Below are positions 18,007 to 26,767 of a DNA stretch of 64,000 bases, in pieces; the first letter of the stretch is position 1; the number at the start of each line of letters is the position of its first letter. Made by a program: the position numbers and the translations under genes. The stretch is from Anabaena minutissima FACHB-250 (lineage in GTDB: Bacteria > Cyanobacteriota > Cyanobacteriia > Cyanobacteriales > Nostocaceae). A model generated the notes under the pieces. That model was given only the letters and a program-made list of their open reading frames with translations. It did no database searches and was not told where the DNA came from. The stretch is taken from the NCBI RefSeq assembly GCF_014697125.1, contig NZ_JACJRG010000017.1, positions 1 through 64,000 on the forward strand, given 5' to 3'.

Positions 18007-19563
18007 ATGGAATTTATCGGCGATCGCCTGCTCAAACGGCGTAATTTTTTGCTGGGTGCAAGTTTCTTTACAGGTTTAGCCGTAACTAGCCAATTGCAGC
18101 CTGTAATGGCGCGAGGACGGTTTTCTGACTATCCCTTCAAGCTAGGTGTGGCTTCTGGTGATCCTCTACCCGATAGTGTGGTGTTATGGACTCGTCTCGC
18201 ACCAGCACCTTTGAATGGCGGCGGTATGCCAACCGTAAATGTACCAGTGCGATGGCAAATTGCGCGGGACGAAAAAATGAAGCAAGTTGTAAAAAAAGGC
18301 ACGGTTTTGGCAACACCACAACTAGGTCATGCTGTCCACGTTGATGTGCAGGGGCTAGAGCCTAACAGTTGGTATTGGTATCAATTTACAGTTGGTAGTG
18401 AAGTTAGCCCCATTGGGCGCACTCGTACAGCCCCCGCACTTGATAGTTCAATTCAACAGCTAAACTTTGCCTTTGCCTCTTGTCAAGATTGGCAAAATGG
18501 TTTGTACACAGCTTACAAACACATGGCTAAGGAAGACCTAGATTTAGTTGTACATCTAGGTGATTACATCTATGAGTATGGCCCCAGAAATGGTGCGCCA
18601 CGTCAGCATAATAGCCCGGAAATCATTACTTTAGCTGACTACCGCAACCGTTATGCTTTATACAAAAGCGACGTAAATTTACAAGCGGCTCATGCTAACT
18701 TTCCGTGGGTAGTAACTTGGGATGACCATGAAGTAGATAACAACTACGCCAATTTAACCCCTGAAGATAATCAAAGTCCAGCAGCCTTTGAACAGCGACG
18801 AGCAAATGCTTACCAAGCCTACTATGAACATATGCCGTTGCGCCTATCGTCCCTACCAACGCAATCAAGTATGCTGCTGTATCGGCGATTAACCTTTGGT
18901 AATTTAGCAGAGTTCAATGTTTTAGATACTCGCCAGTACCGTACAGATCAACCTTGTTTTGACGGACTCAAACCCCTGTGTGATGAAGCGTTAGATCCCA
19001 AAGCGACGATGACCGGCGCAGCACAAGAAGATTGGTTACTGCAAGGACTAGACAAATCACAAGCACGCTGGAATGTAATTGCCCAGCAAACTATATTGGC
19101 TCAATTTGATTTTAATCCCAATCCTGGAATACAACTGTTTAATGTGGATCAATGGGATGGTTATATAGCTGCGCGTAAGCGGTTGTTGAAATTTTTAGAA
19201 CAGCGCAAACCTTCTAACCCAGTTGTGATTACTGGCGATATCCATTCCAGTTGGGTACATGATTTAAAAGCTGATTTTAATAATCCCCTATCAGCAACAT
19301 TAGGTACTGAGTTTGTCGGAACTTCCATTTCTTCTGACTTTCCAGCTAATTTTATTGCTCCAGTACAAGCTGCACTCAGCAGCAATCCCCATACAAAATT
19401 TTTTGATGGTGCTTACCGGGGTTATGTGCGTTGCAAATTGACTAAAGATAATTGGCAAACTGATTACCGTGTTGTTTCCAGCATTCTTGATCAAAATGCT
19501 ACTATCAGCACCCTAGCATCCTTCGTAGTAGAAAACGGACAACCAGGCGCACAAAAAGCTTAA
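18007..19563 (+). CDS. phoD: PhoD-type alkaline phosphatase (Tat-exported)
   Basis: A ~518-aa phosphodiesterase/phosphomonoesterase of the PhoD family, which releases phosphate from organic esters outside the cytoplasm, typically using Fe and Ca. A Tat-like signal (KRRNFLLG) precedes a hydrophobic stretch and an ARG cleavage region. Metal-site motifs include FASCQDW, VHLGDYIYEYG, WDDHEVDNNYA and ITGDIHSSW. The start chosen is the ATG at 18007, spaced 5 nt from AGGAG; a GTG at 18001 is too close to that site. It follows mysE by 137 bp but encodes an unrelated function, and a strong terminator closes it. Confidence 0.93.
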   Translation: MEFIGDRLLKRRNFLLGASFFTGLAVTSQLQPVMARGRFSDYPFKLGVASGDPLPDSVVLWTRLAPAPLNGGGMPTVNVPVRWQIARDEKMKQVVKKGTVLATPQLGHAVHVDVQGLEPNSWYWYQFTVGSEVSPIGRTRTAPALDSSIQQLNFAFASCQDWQNGLYTAYKHMAKEDLDLVVHLGDYIYEYGPRNGAPRQHNSPEIITLADYRNRYALYKSDVNLQAAHANFPWVVTWDDHEVDNNYANLTPEDNQSPAAFEQRRANAYQAYYEHMPLRLSSLPTQSSMLLYRRLTFGNLAEFNVLDTRQYRTDQPCFDGLKPLCDEALDPKATMTGAAQEDWLLQGLDKSQARWNVIAQQTILAQFDFNPNPGIQLFNVDQWDGYIAARKRLLKFLEQRKPSNPVVITGDIHSSWVHDLKADFNNPLSATLGTEFVGTSISSDFPANFIAPVQAALSSNPHTKFFDGAYRGYVRCKLTKDNWQTDYRVVSSILDQNATISTLASFVVENGQPGAQKA

Positions 19564-19585
19564 TCATAGATTTTAAATTAACGGA

Positions 19586-19615
19586 GAAGGGAAAGCGATC
19601 GCCTTTCCCTTCTTA
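19586..19615 (+). terminator. Terminator after phoD, built around a HIP1 site
   Basis: GAAGGGAAAG and CTTTCCCTTC form a perfect 10-bp stem (19586-19595 and 19603-19612) around a central HIP1 octamer, followed by TTAT. It lies 22 bp after the phoD stop. Confidence 0.75.
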
Positions 19616-19620
19616 TATGC

Positions 19621-19643
19621 TTGTAGTAAGGACTTTAGTCCTA
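19621..19643. repeat. Dispersed repeat TTGTAGTAAGGACTTTAGTC type, copy 1
   Basis: TTGTAGTAAGGACTTTAGTC followed by CTA. Related copies occur at 36975-37024 and 37680-37726, so this is a dispersed family in the genome. It is short, contains a near-palindromic AGGACTTTAGTCCT, and lies between phoD and the toxin-antitoxin pair. Confidence 0.7.
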
Positions 19644-19713
19644 ATCATATTTATTTTGACTAATCAATCGCTAACCAAAGATTAGAATTTTATTTACCTA
19701 GATAATATTAACT

Positions 19714-20055
19714 ATGACACTCAAAGAATTAACAATACAACTCCAGGCATTAAACCCAAGTGAAAAAGCAGAAGCAATACAAATATTAACTAAAACTCTC
19801 AGTAACGGTTCACTAGGAATCACTAAAACTCCAGGTGTATGTGGTGGTGACGCTTGTATTGCTAATACTCGCCTACCGGTTTGGATATTTGTGAGCTTAC
19901 GCCGTCAAAATACAACTGATGCCGAAATTTTAGAGATGTATCCTCATCTGAGTGCTGCTGATTTAGTAAATGTTTGGGCTTATGCTGATGCACACGCCGA
20001 TGAAATTGAAACAGCACTCCGCGAACAAGATGAAGCTATGGAACAAGAAATATAA
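19714..20055 (+). CDS. DUF433-domain antitoxin-like protein
   Basis: A 113-aa protein with a DUF433 core (GITKTPGVCGGDACIANTRLP followed by VWIFVSLRRQNTTDAEILEMYPHLSAADL), a winged-helix-like fold found in VapB-type antitoxins. It is immediately followed, 3 nt later, by a DUF5615 PIN-like gene, the usual partner in cyanobacterial toxin-antitoxin pairs. Such antitoxins normally neutralise the nuclease and repress the operon. The partner is frameshifted here, so the antitoxin may be an orphan. ATG at 19714, no strong Shine-Dalgarno. Confidence 0.85.
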   Translation: MTLKELTIQLQALNPSEKAEAIQILTKTLSNGSLGITKTPGVCGGDACIANTRLPVWIFVSLRRQNTTDAEILEMYPHLSAADLVNVWAYADAHADEIETALREQDEAMEQEI

Positions 20056-20058
20056 TCT

Positions 20059-20395
20059 ATGGCTAATCTCTATGCTGACGAACAATTCCCTTTAGCTGTT
20101 GTGCAATTACTCCGCACTTGGAATCATGATATTTTGACAGTTCAAGAATCAGGGAACTCTGGAATCTCTGACCCAGGTGTGTTAGCTTTTGCAATAAATC
20201 ATGAGAGAGTAGTTTTGACACAAAATAGGCGTGATTTTATCCGTTTACACAACCGAATACCTGACCATGCTGGCATCATTAATTTGCACAGAAGATAGAA
20301 ACTTAGAAAGACGAGCGAAACGCATTCATGAAGCGATCGCTGTAATTGAAGTTTTCACAGGACAATTAATTCGAGTTAATCGTCCAGCAAAGTAA
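20059..20395 (+). pseudogene. DUF5615 PIN-like toxin, frameshifted near the C terminus
   Basis: The open frame gives 79 aa with the DUF5615 pattern (LYADEQFP, DPGVLAFAINHERVVLTQNRRDF, HAGII) and stops at 20298. Shifting frame by one base near 20277-20286 (ATTAATTT, probably one extra A) continues the family's C terminus (CTEDRNLERRAKRIHEAIAV and on to VNRPAK, stop at 20393-20395). The total length is one base over a multiple of three, giving a 111-aa protein if that base is removed. DUF5615 proteins are PIN-like predicted RNases paired with DUF433 antitoxins. The lesion removes the last third, so the toxin is likely inactive or altered unless the sequence has an error. Confidence 0.82.
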
Positions 20396-20422
20396 GTAAT
20401 ATTTGTCAAAGCAATTTAATGC

Positions 20423-20560
20423 GGTGCGTGACTCTTCATCAACGCACCACTCAGCACCCAACACTCAGCACCGGCTAAACGCCGCGCTACCGCTAACAGC
20501 ACCCAACACTCAGCACGGGCTAAACGCCCCGCTACCGCTAACAGCACTCAGCACTCACCA
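20423..20560. repeat. Repeat cluster: hairpin, GGCTAAACGCC units and heptad copies
   Basis: It begins with a GGTGCGT/ACGCACC inverted repeat (20423-20429, 20442-20448). Two ~30-bp units then follow, starting GGCTAAACGCC and reading on through GCTACCGCTAACAGCAC (20473 and 20518), interleaved with degenerate GCACTCA heptads. The same units recur at 26768 and 26820. These are dispersed repeat and STRR elements of Anabaena/Nostoc type, lying between the toxin and the convergent universal stress gene. Confidence 0.8.
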
Positions 20561-20563
20561 CTC

Positions 20564-20971
20564 TTAAGGCACAATCAACACTGGACAAGGTGACAGGTTA
20601 ATCACGCGAGTAGTAACACTATCAGTTGCCCCCTCTTCCGTTAAACCTAGTCCCCGACAACCCATAATGATTAAATTTGCCCCAATTTCATCGGCGACAT
20701 CACAGATAGTAAAGGCTGGTTTACCTTGCTTTTCCATAATTTCCGATGGAATACCTTGCCCGGAGAATAAAGCCTGAGCATCGGCTAAGAGTTTAGCAAC
20801 CGCCTCTGGTGACACCATTGGATCAGTTTTAGCTTCATCTGCGGCGGGTTCTTCCACCACAGATAGCAGCACTAAACGACTACCATATTTCTGCACGACA
20901 TTAGCTACCACATCAGCAGCTTCCCGTGCTTCCCGACTTTGATCGATTGGAAATAAAACTGTGTTAAACAT
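20564..20971 (-). CDS. Universal stress protein (UspA family)
   Basis: A 135-aa single-domain Usp. It opens with FNTVLFPIDQSREA, the beta1 strand with the nucleotide-contacting Asp. The C-terminal half has LIIMGCRGLGLTEEG, an ATP-loop-like GxxG pattern, and ends with the family's CPVLIVP strand. Usp proteins bind ATP or AMP and support survival under stress; the specific role here is unknown. GAGGAG stands about 8 nt before the ATG. It is divergent from pgk, with under 90 bp between them. Confidence 0.9.
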   Translation of the reverse strand: MFNTVLFPIDQSREAREAADVVANVVQKYGSRLVLLSVVEEPAADEAKTDPMVSPEAVAKLLADAQALFSGQGIPSEIMEKQGKPAFTICDVADEIGANLIIMGCRGLGLTEEGATDSVTTRVINLSPCPVLIVP

Positions 20972-21061
20972 ATATCTCTCCTCAGCACCCCGTACTCCGG
21001 TAAAATCTTGATGGTTATACTTTCAAAACGATAACAAAAAGGCAATCAGGAGGGTTTGGTA

Positions 21062-22264
21062 GTGTCCAAAAAAACTTTAGCAAGTTTATCTGCGGCTGAT
21101 ATTTCCGGTAAACGCGCCTTTGTGCGGGTTGATTTTAATGTACCTGTGGATGACCAAGGCAACATCACAGATGATACTCGCATTCGTGCTGCTCTACCAA
21201 CCATTCAAGATTTAACGCAGAAGGGTGCTAAGGTCATTCTAGCAAGCCATTTTGGTCGTCCCAAGGGTGTGGATGACAAACTGCGCCTGACTCCCGTTGC
21301 AAAGCGTCTATCTGAGTTGTTGGGTCAAGAAGTTGTTAAAACTGATGACTGTATTGGCGATGAAGCATCTGCCAAAGTGGCTGCTTTACAAAATGGCCAA
21401 GTGCTATTGCTAGAAAATGTCCGTTTTTATAAAGAAGAAGAAAAGAACGATCCAGAATTTGCCAAAAAATTGGCAGCTAATGCCGATTTTTATGTAAATG
21501 ATGCTTTTGGGACAGCACACCGCGCCCACGCTTCTACTGAAGGTGTGACTCATTATTTGAGTCCGGCTGTTGGTGGTTATTTGATTGAGAAGGAATTGCA
21601 GTATTTGCAAAGCGCAATTGAAGAACCCCAACGTCCTTTAGCCGCGATTATTGGTGGTTCTAAGGTTTCTAGTAAAATCGGCGTAATCGAAACCCTACTA
21701 GAGAAGTGCGACAAGCTAATCATCGGTGGTGGGATGATTTTCACCTTCTATAAAGCCCGTGGTTTGAATGTTGGTAAGTCTCTAGTAGAAGAAGACAAGC
21801 TAGAACTGGCGAAATCTTTGGAAGCTAAGGCTAAAGAACGTGGTGTCACCTTCTTGTTACCTACAGATATTGTATCGGCTGATAAATTTGCCCCCGATGC
21901 CAATGCTACCACCGTCAGCATTGAAAATATTCCTGCTGATGGTATGGGCTTGGATATTGGCCCTGACTCTATAAAAGTCTTCCAAGCAGCTTTGGCTGAC
22001 TGTAAGACCGTGATTTGGAACGGGCCGATGGGTGTATTTGAGTTTGATAAATTTGCTGCTGGTACAGAAGCGATCGCTCATACTCTAGCAGAAATCAGCA
22101 AAACTGGTACAACCACCATCATCGGTGGTGGTGACTCTGTAGCGGCTGTTGAGAAGGTAGGTTTGGCTGATCAAATGAGCCATATCTCCACCGGTGGCGG
22201 TGCTAGCTTAGAGTTACTCGAAGGTAAAGTCCTACCCGGTATCGCTGCTTTAGATGAAGCGTAA
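21062..22264 (+). CDS. pgk: Phosphoglycerate kinase
   Basis: A 400-aa glycolytic and Calvin-cycle enzyme that interconverts 1,3-bisphosphoglycerate + ADP and 3-phosphoglycerate + ATP. N-terminal substrate motifs are RVDFNVP, SHFGRPKG and LLENVRF. Mid-protein motifs are NDAFGTAHRAHAS and IIGGSKVSSKIGV. C-terminal nucleotide motifs are WNGPMGVFEF and GGGDSVAAVEK followed by STGGGASLELLEGK. The start is set at the GTG at 21062 because AGGAGG ends 8 nt before it; an upstream TTG at 21056 is only 2 nt from that site. It is complete and typical. Confidence 0.97.
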   Translation: MSKKTLASLSAADISGKRAFVRVDFNVPVDDQGNITDDTRIRAALPTIQDLTQKGAKVILASHFGRPKGVDDKLRLTPVAKRLSELLGQEVVKTDDCIGDEASAKVAALQNGQVLLLENVRFYKEEEKNDPEFAKKLAANADFYVNDAFGTAHRAHASTEGVTHYLSPAVGGYLIEKELQYLQSAIEEPQRPLAAIIGGSKVSSKIGVIETLLEKCDKLIIGGGMIFTFYKARGLNVGKSLVEEDKLELAKSLEAKAKERGVTFLLPTDIVSADKFAPDANATTVSIENIPADGMGLDIGPDSIKVFQAALADCKTVIWNGPMGVFEFDKFAAGTEAIAHTLAEISKTGTTTIIGGGDSVAAVEKVGLADQMSHISTGGGASLELLEGKVLPGIAALDEA

Positions 22265-22318
22265 TCAAATGATTGCTCCAGCTATTGTCTAACTCCGCTA
22301 ATTTATGACAATTGTAGT

Positions 22319-22352
22319 GAGGGTGCAGTACAACGTACCCTTGCTATTTTTG
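22319..22352 (+). terminator. Probable pgk terminator
   Basis: AGGGTGC and GTACCCT form an imperfect stem with an 8-nt loop, followed by TGCTATTTTTG, 55 bp after the pgk stop. The next gene starts about 50 bp further on. Confidence 0.55.
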
Positions 22353-22402
22353 TTAATATTTTTTGCAATCACGCCACCATAATTATAAGAAGTGATGCTG
22401 TA

Positions 22403-23575
22403 ATGGCAAGAATTGAAGAAATTTCAGTCAAAAACTATCGGGTTTTACAAAATATTACCCTAAAAGATATCAAACCTTTTTCCATGTTTCTTGGACCTAA
22501 TGGTAGTGGTAAAACTACTTTTTTTGATGTTATAGGGTTCTTGTCGGATTGTCTCACTACTAATGTGAGAAAAGCCTTAGAAAAACGAGGAAGGTTTCAA
22601 GAAGTTATTTCTCGTGATTGTAGAGGTCAAGAGATTGAAATTACAATTAAGTATCGTGAAGATAATAGATCTCCTAAAATTACCTATACAGTTGCTATTG
22701 CTTTACAAAATTCAGCACCAATTGTTTCGAGAGAAACCCTAAGATGGAAACGAGGTTCTCATGGTCAACCATTTGATTTTCTAAAGTTTAAAAATGGTGA
22801 AGGTGAGGTTATCAGTGGAGAAAATCCAGAAATAAATGACCGCAGAATTCATTATCAAATGGATGATCCAAGCTCCCTTGCAATTAAAACTATTGGTCAA
22901 TTATCAGATAACCAGCGTATTGCTAGCTTGCGGCGTTTTATTGAAGGCTGGTTTCTCTCTTATTTCATACCGGATCAAGCTCGTCAGCTAGCTACTGTTG
23001 GTGCAGTAGAACATCTTTCTCGTGAAGGTGACAATATTGCTAATGTAGTCCAATACCTTGCCGATGAACATCCAGAAACTTTATCTAAAATATTGAATTT
23101 ACTGGCTAGTCGTGTTCCTCAATTAGAAAAAGTAGAATCAGAGCCAACAATTGATGGCAGACTGGCTCTCTTATTTAAAGATGTACCTTTTAGTAAACCA
23201 TTCTTAGCGCGTTTTGCCTCAGATGGAACACTAAAATTATTAGCATATTTAATATTATTACATGACCCTAATCCTCCTCAGTTACTTTGCATAGAAGAAC
23301 CAGAAAATGGACTTCACCATCGGCTGCTTGAATCTCTTAGTGAAGAGCTACTAGCTTATTCACATCGCGCGCAAGTATTTGTTTCAACACACTCACCATT
23401 TTTTGTTAATACCATCAAAGATGCTAAACAACTTTGGATTTTTCAACGTGATGCTCATGGCTACGCAACAGTCACAAGGGCAGATAACATTCCTGATGCT
23501 AAACATTTTATCGAATCCCATGCAGGCTTAGGTGATCTTTGGTCTGAGGGATATCTGAGAGGATTACCTTACTAG
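22403..23575 (+). CDS. AAA/ABC-type ATPase of an ATPase-Toprim pair (module 1)
   Basis: A 390-aa RecF/OLD-like ATPase (AAA_21 type). It opens with MARIEEISVKNYRVLQNITL, the strand-helix typical of SMC/RecF heads. Walker A GPNGSGKT is at 31-38, a degenerate signature region at FASDGTLKLLAYLIL, Walker B LLCIEEPENG near 294-303, and the H-loop VSTHSP near 327-332. It has no coiled-coil arm of note. The next gene, 11 bp later, encodes a small protein with Toprim-type acidic motifs. Such pairs resemble the ATPase and nuclease halves of OLD- and PARIS-type systems, so an anti-phage or DNA-surveillance role is a reasonable inference but unproven. It lies between pgk and the potassium channel gene. 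Confidence 0.87.
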   Translation: MARIEEISVKNYRVLQNITLKDIKPFSMFLGPNGSGKTTFFDVIGFLSDCLTTNVRKALEKRGRFQEVISRDCRGQEIEITIKYREDNRSPKITYTVAIALQNSAPIVSRETLRWKRGSHGQPFDFLKFKNGEGEVISGENPEINDRRIHYQMDDPSSLAIKTIGQLSDNQRIASLRRFIEGWFLSYFIPDQARQLATVGAVEHLSREGDNIANVVQYLADEHPETLSKILNLLASRVPQLEKVESEPTIDGRLALLFKDVPFSKPFLARFASDGTLKLLAYLILLHDPNPPQLLCIEEPENGLHHRLLESLSEELLAYSHRAQVFVSTHSPFFVNTIKDAKQLWIFQRDAHGYATVTRADNIPDAKHFIESHAGLGDLWSEGYLRGLPY

Positions 23576-23586
23576 TCATAGCAATC

Positions 23587-24171
23587 ATGCACATAGAATT
23601 TCTAGTAGAAGAATATTCAACTGAAGTCACTTTAAATTTTATTGTCCCCAAAATCATAGGTGATATTCATACATTTAAAATTCATAATTTCCAAAATAAA
23701 GACAAACTTTTAAAGAGACTAACTGAGCGGATGCAAGGATACTCTAAATTTATACCAGATGACTGGCGAATCGTAATTATAGTAGATCAAGATAGAGATA
23801 ATTGCCAAGAATTGAAAAACAAACTATGTGACGCTAGTAGTATAGTTACCAAACAAAAAGGCAATATTGTTCTTCATAGAATTGCTGTAGAAGAATTGGA
23901 ATCATGGTTTCTAGGAGATGTTCAAGCAATAAGAGTTGAATATGAGAGGATTCCTGCATCTTTATCGCAAACAGCCAAATTTCGTAATCCAGACGCTATC
24001 CCAGGCGGAACATGGGAACAGCTAGATCGAATTCTGAAAAAATATGGCTACCAGACAGGGTTACAAAAAATAGATTTTGCTCAGAAAGTGTCTCGCCACA
24101 TGGATGTAGAAAATAACCTCTCTAAAAGCTTTCAGGTATTTCGAGATGGTTTAAGAAAGATCATTAACTAA
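23587..24171 (+). CDS. DUF4276-like / Toprim-like partner protein (module 1)
   Basis: A 194-aa protein. The first strand ends in FLVEE (Glu8/Glu9), and a second acidic site VDQDRD (Asp67, Asp69) follows a hydrophobic strand (RIVIIV). This E...DxD arrangement is that of the Toprim fold used by OLD nucleases, primases and topoisomerases. VEELESWFLGD (101-111) is typical of the DUF4276 family. It is cotranscribed with the ATPase just upstream. By analogy it would be the catalytic subunit controlled by the ATPase; nuclease activity is inferred. It converges on the minus-strand channel gene with 26 bp between stops. Confidence 0.78.
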   Translation: MHIEFLVEEYSTEVTLNFIVPKIIGDIHTFKIHNFQNKDKLLKRLTERMQGYSKFIPDDWRIVIIVDQDRDNCQELKNKLCDASSIVTKQKGNIVLHRIAVEELESWFLGDVQAIRVEYERIPASLSQTAKFRNPDAIPGGTWEQLDRILKKYGYQTGLQKIDFAQKVSRHMDVENNLSKSFQVFRDGLRKIIN

Positions 24172-24197
24172 AATTGATCATTAAGATAGAACTTTTA

Positions 24198-26183
24198 CTA
24201 AGAAATATAAGCTAAAACTTGGCATTTAATTAACTCATTCACTAACCGATGGGCTTGATGTTTATAAAGGGGATACTGTAGAGTTCCTGGTAGTTGAGTC
24301 ATCAGGGTTCTGGCAATATACATATCACAACCAGATATCCGCGAAATTAATGCAGCCCCTTCAAAAACTGCTTCTTGTGACACTGCCTTTTCTACCCGCA
24401 CTAAGCATTGACGAGGAAGCATCGTTCCTAGTTCTACCCGTTGTAGTCCTTCAATTGTTGCGAGAACTATTAGGCGATCGCCTATAGCCAACCTGATATC
24501 ATCAGAGGGCATAAACTTTGGGGCGCGTTGGCTATTTCTAGCATGGAGAATCGGCACAACTCCATAGCCGTAAGCAATTTCCGCTAATAGTCGGCCGTTG
24601 AGTGTATCGTGGGCTTCAATTTGATATTCAGTGACTAATGTGGTTTGGTTATTGAGGCGAAACAAATTGAGGATGTTTTCTCCAAAGGCTGCCCCCACAA
24701 ATGCCTCGGCTGCTAGTTCATAAACTCCCAAAACTCTGGCGTAAGGCAGTAATCTGGCGACATTCTCACTAAAATGAGGGTCAACGGTGCGAATAACTAC
24801 ACAGGCTTTGGGGTTTGCTGCATAGGTCATCAACGCAATTTCTAAGTTTGTGACCTCATCATCGGTGACAATAATTACACTTTTGGCGGTGGTAATATTA
24901 ACTTTGTTCAAGGCATTTTTGATATTGCCGACAATTAACGGTATAGGTGGCAATAAACTGGAGTCTAAGTCATGAGGATGGACTCCTACTAAGGGTTGTT
25001 TCATTTCTTGGAGTAGGTGCGCCACTAGTTTCCCTACTCTGCCTAAACCAACTAACACTACATGATCAGATTTAGGCACAGGTAAACGGCGCATCAAAAA
25101 TTGAAATCTGGCAGCTAAGATGCGTTCAGTCATCACTGCGTAGAGAATACCTACAAATACTGTACCTGCCACAGTCTGACTAATGCTGAATAAATGTAGC
25201 CACCAAGGTATGCTAAAGGGCAATTCTCGTCCGCCAAATAGGTCGCCATAACCTCCCAGACTGAGAACTAAGGAAAAATTCAAGGCTTCCTGACAGCTAA
25301 TTTGCGGATATTGCAGTTTGTACAGGAATGCACCACCTAAGAACAAACTCGCCATCACCATACTACTCATTAAGACTACACGGCGAGTTTGGCTACTCTC
25401 TGCCCAAAATAGGGTGAGTTGATAACGCAGATTTGCCCAGGTTATGGTTTTGAATACTGTCCGCCAGAGTTGCTTGATATTTTTGACTGGTCGTTGAGAA
25501 CGAGAAACTAGATTTTCAGTGACTTCAATATAAGTAATTGTGTCGCCTGGCAAAATGGGTGCATCTGGTTGCCATTGATAGAATGTCTGTGCTAGAAGTT
25601 CTCCGGCTCGGTTATGGGTGAGAATTCGCCGATGAGTAGTGTTTATTTCCTGGAGTTGTAGAAAATTTCGCCAACGATGCCCAGTATTAATTGAGACTTC
25701 CATGACTTGGAGGAAATGATTTTCTAAACTAAAAAAACCTGTAGTTTCACTTCCCAAAGCTGCTAAGGCAAAGCTTTTGGCTGGTAACTGTGTAGCTTCA
25801 AAGGCAACAAAATTACCTAGACTTTCCCTCAGTAACTCGTTGAGGTTATCTTGGGAGGAACGGATGACTAAACGCACATCAGGATTTAGCGATCGCGCGG
25901 CAAATGCCCCGGCAATATTCATTCGCTCATCACTGGTTACAATCAAAATGGCTCGGCACTGGCGAATTTTTGCCTGTTCTAATATTTTGGCTTGGCGACA
26001 GTCACCAATGATTAAGTCATCAATTAAGTCAGGTAGGTCAGGAATTTCCCATTTTTGAGGATTTACTGCCTCAATAGCGTTGACTTTTACCCCGAACTCT
26101 TTCAGCACAGATACACAGTATTGCCCCAAGCTGCCCAGCCCACAAACCAAGAAAGTATCTGCATTGACTACATTTTGTCCCAT
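24198..26183 (-). CDS. Potassium channel-like protein with two RCK (TrkA-N) domains
   Basis: A 661-aa protein from the ATG at 26183; a TTG two codons upstream is unlikely to be the start. An N-terminal TrkA-N/RCK domain (FLVCGLGSLGQY nucleotide motif) and a TrkA-C-like part (about 155-225) come before the membrane part. A two-helix pore follows: VVLMSSMVMASLFLGG, the pore loop with filter-like GGYGD near 310-314, then WWLHLFSISQTVAGTVF. A second RCK domain (VVLVGLGRVGKLVAHLL) and C-terminal TrkA-C region complete it. The GYGD filter predicts K+ selectivity. RCK domains gate channels through nucleotides or ions. Most RCK channels have the pore first, so the RCK-pore-RCK order is notable. Ion and direction of transport are inferred. 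Confidence 0.85.
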   Translation of the reverse strand: MGQNVVNADTFLVCGLGSLGQYCVSVLKEFGVKVNAIEAVNPQKWEIPDLPDLIDDLIIGDCRQAKILEQAKIRQCRAILIVTSDERMNIAGAFAARSLNPDVRLVIRSSQDNLNELLRESLGNFVAFEATQLPAKSFALAALGSETTGFFSLENHFLQVMEVSINTGHRWRNFLQLQEINTTHRRILTHNRAGELLAQTFYQWQPDAPILPGDTITYIEVTENLVSRSQRPVKNIKQLWRTVFKTITWANLRYQLTLFWAESSQTRRVVLMSSMVMASLFLGGAFLYKLQYPQISCQEALNFSLVLSLGGYGDLFGGRELPFSIPWWLHLFSISQTVAGTVFVGILYAVMTERILAARFQFLMRRLPVPKSDHVVLVGLGRVGKLVAHLLQEMKQPLVGVHPHDLDSSLLPPIPLIVGNIKNALNKVNITTAKSVIIVTDDEVTNLEIALMTYAANPKACVVIRTVDPHFSENVARLLPYARVLGVYELAAEAFVGAAFGENILNLFRLNNQTTLVTEYQIEAHDTLNGRLLAEIAYGYGVVPILHARNSQRAPKFMPSDDIRLAIGDRLIVLATIEGLQRVELGTMLPRQCLVRVEKAVSQEAVFEGAALISRISGCDMYIARTLMTQLPGTLQYPLYKHQAHRLVNELIKCQVLAYIS

Positions 26184-26441
26184 GTTCAACGCTCGTGCAG
26201 ACTACTGAAAATTTAAACTTTTTATGGGCGAAAGTGAATAATGTAACAACAGATGAAGTAATGTACCTCACCAATGAATCATAGTCTAATATTTTACCGT
26301 AGGCTTTACCAAAATATTTTTAATAGTAACAATTGATACCAACCTGATGGTGTGGACTACGGTAAGGTTTGATTTACACCCGTTTTCACTAAAACTATAA
26401 ATTTCACTTAGTTCTGGAGATTTTTAAAAGGGTATCAGGGT

Positions 26442-26660
26442 ATGATTTCTCAAGATTATAATGCAATTGATTGTGTCAACGAACTGATCAGAAAAATCAG
26501 AGTCAAAGAAAAACAGCTAGAAATTGCCAAGGCATCTCAAATGGACTATGTGGCTGAAGCAATAGAGACTCAACTCTTAGAGTTAAGAAATCAGTTATCT
26601 CAGTCGCCAACAGAAGAGCCTGAATTTTACGCCTTGATGAGTTTATTAGAAGATTTTTAG
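26442..26660 (+). CDS. Small coiled-coil hypothetical protein
   Basis: A 72-aa protein rich in Glu, Gln, Leu and Lys, with a heptad-like pattern over residues 10-55 (VNELIRKIRVKEKQLEIAKA, then AIETQLLELRNQL) predicting a helical or coiled-coil structure. No catalytic motif or signal is visible. AGGGT stands a few bases before the ATG, which supports real translation. It is divergent from the channel gene and separated from coaT by the repeat array. Function unknown. Confidence 0.6.
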   Translation: MISQDYNAIDCVNELIRKIRVKEKQLEIAKASQMDYVAEAIETQLLELRNQLSQSPTEEPEFYALMSLLEDF

Positions 26661-26767
26661 AAAAAAGTACCGCTACGCGGATTTAAAAGTTAAAAATAAA
26701 AAATAAAAAGTGCTGAGTTAAAAATGCTATTAGCGTAGTGGGGCATAATCTTACTTTACTCAGCACC

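Noticed and set aside
22403..24171. Retron, or Gabija-type assignment for module 1
   Set aside because: No reverse transcriptase or structured RNA is present, and the ATPase and Toprim-like part are separate proteins with no UvrD-like helicase partner, so neither named system fits.
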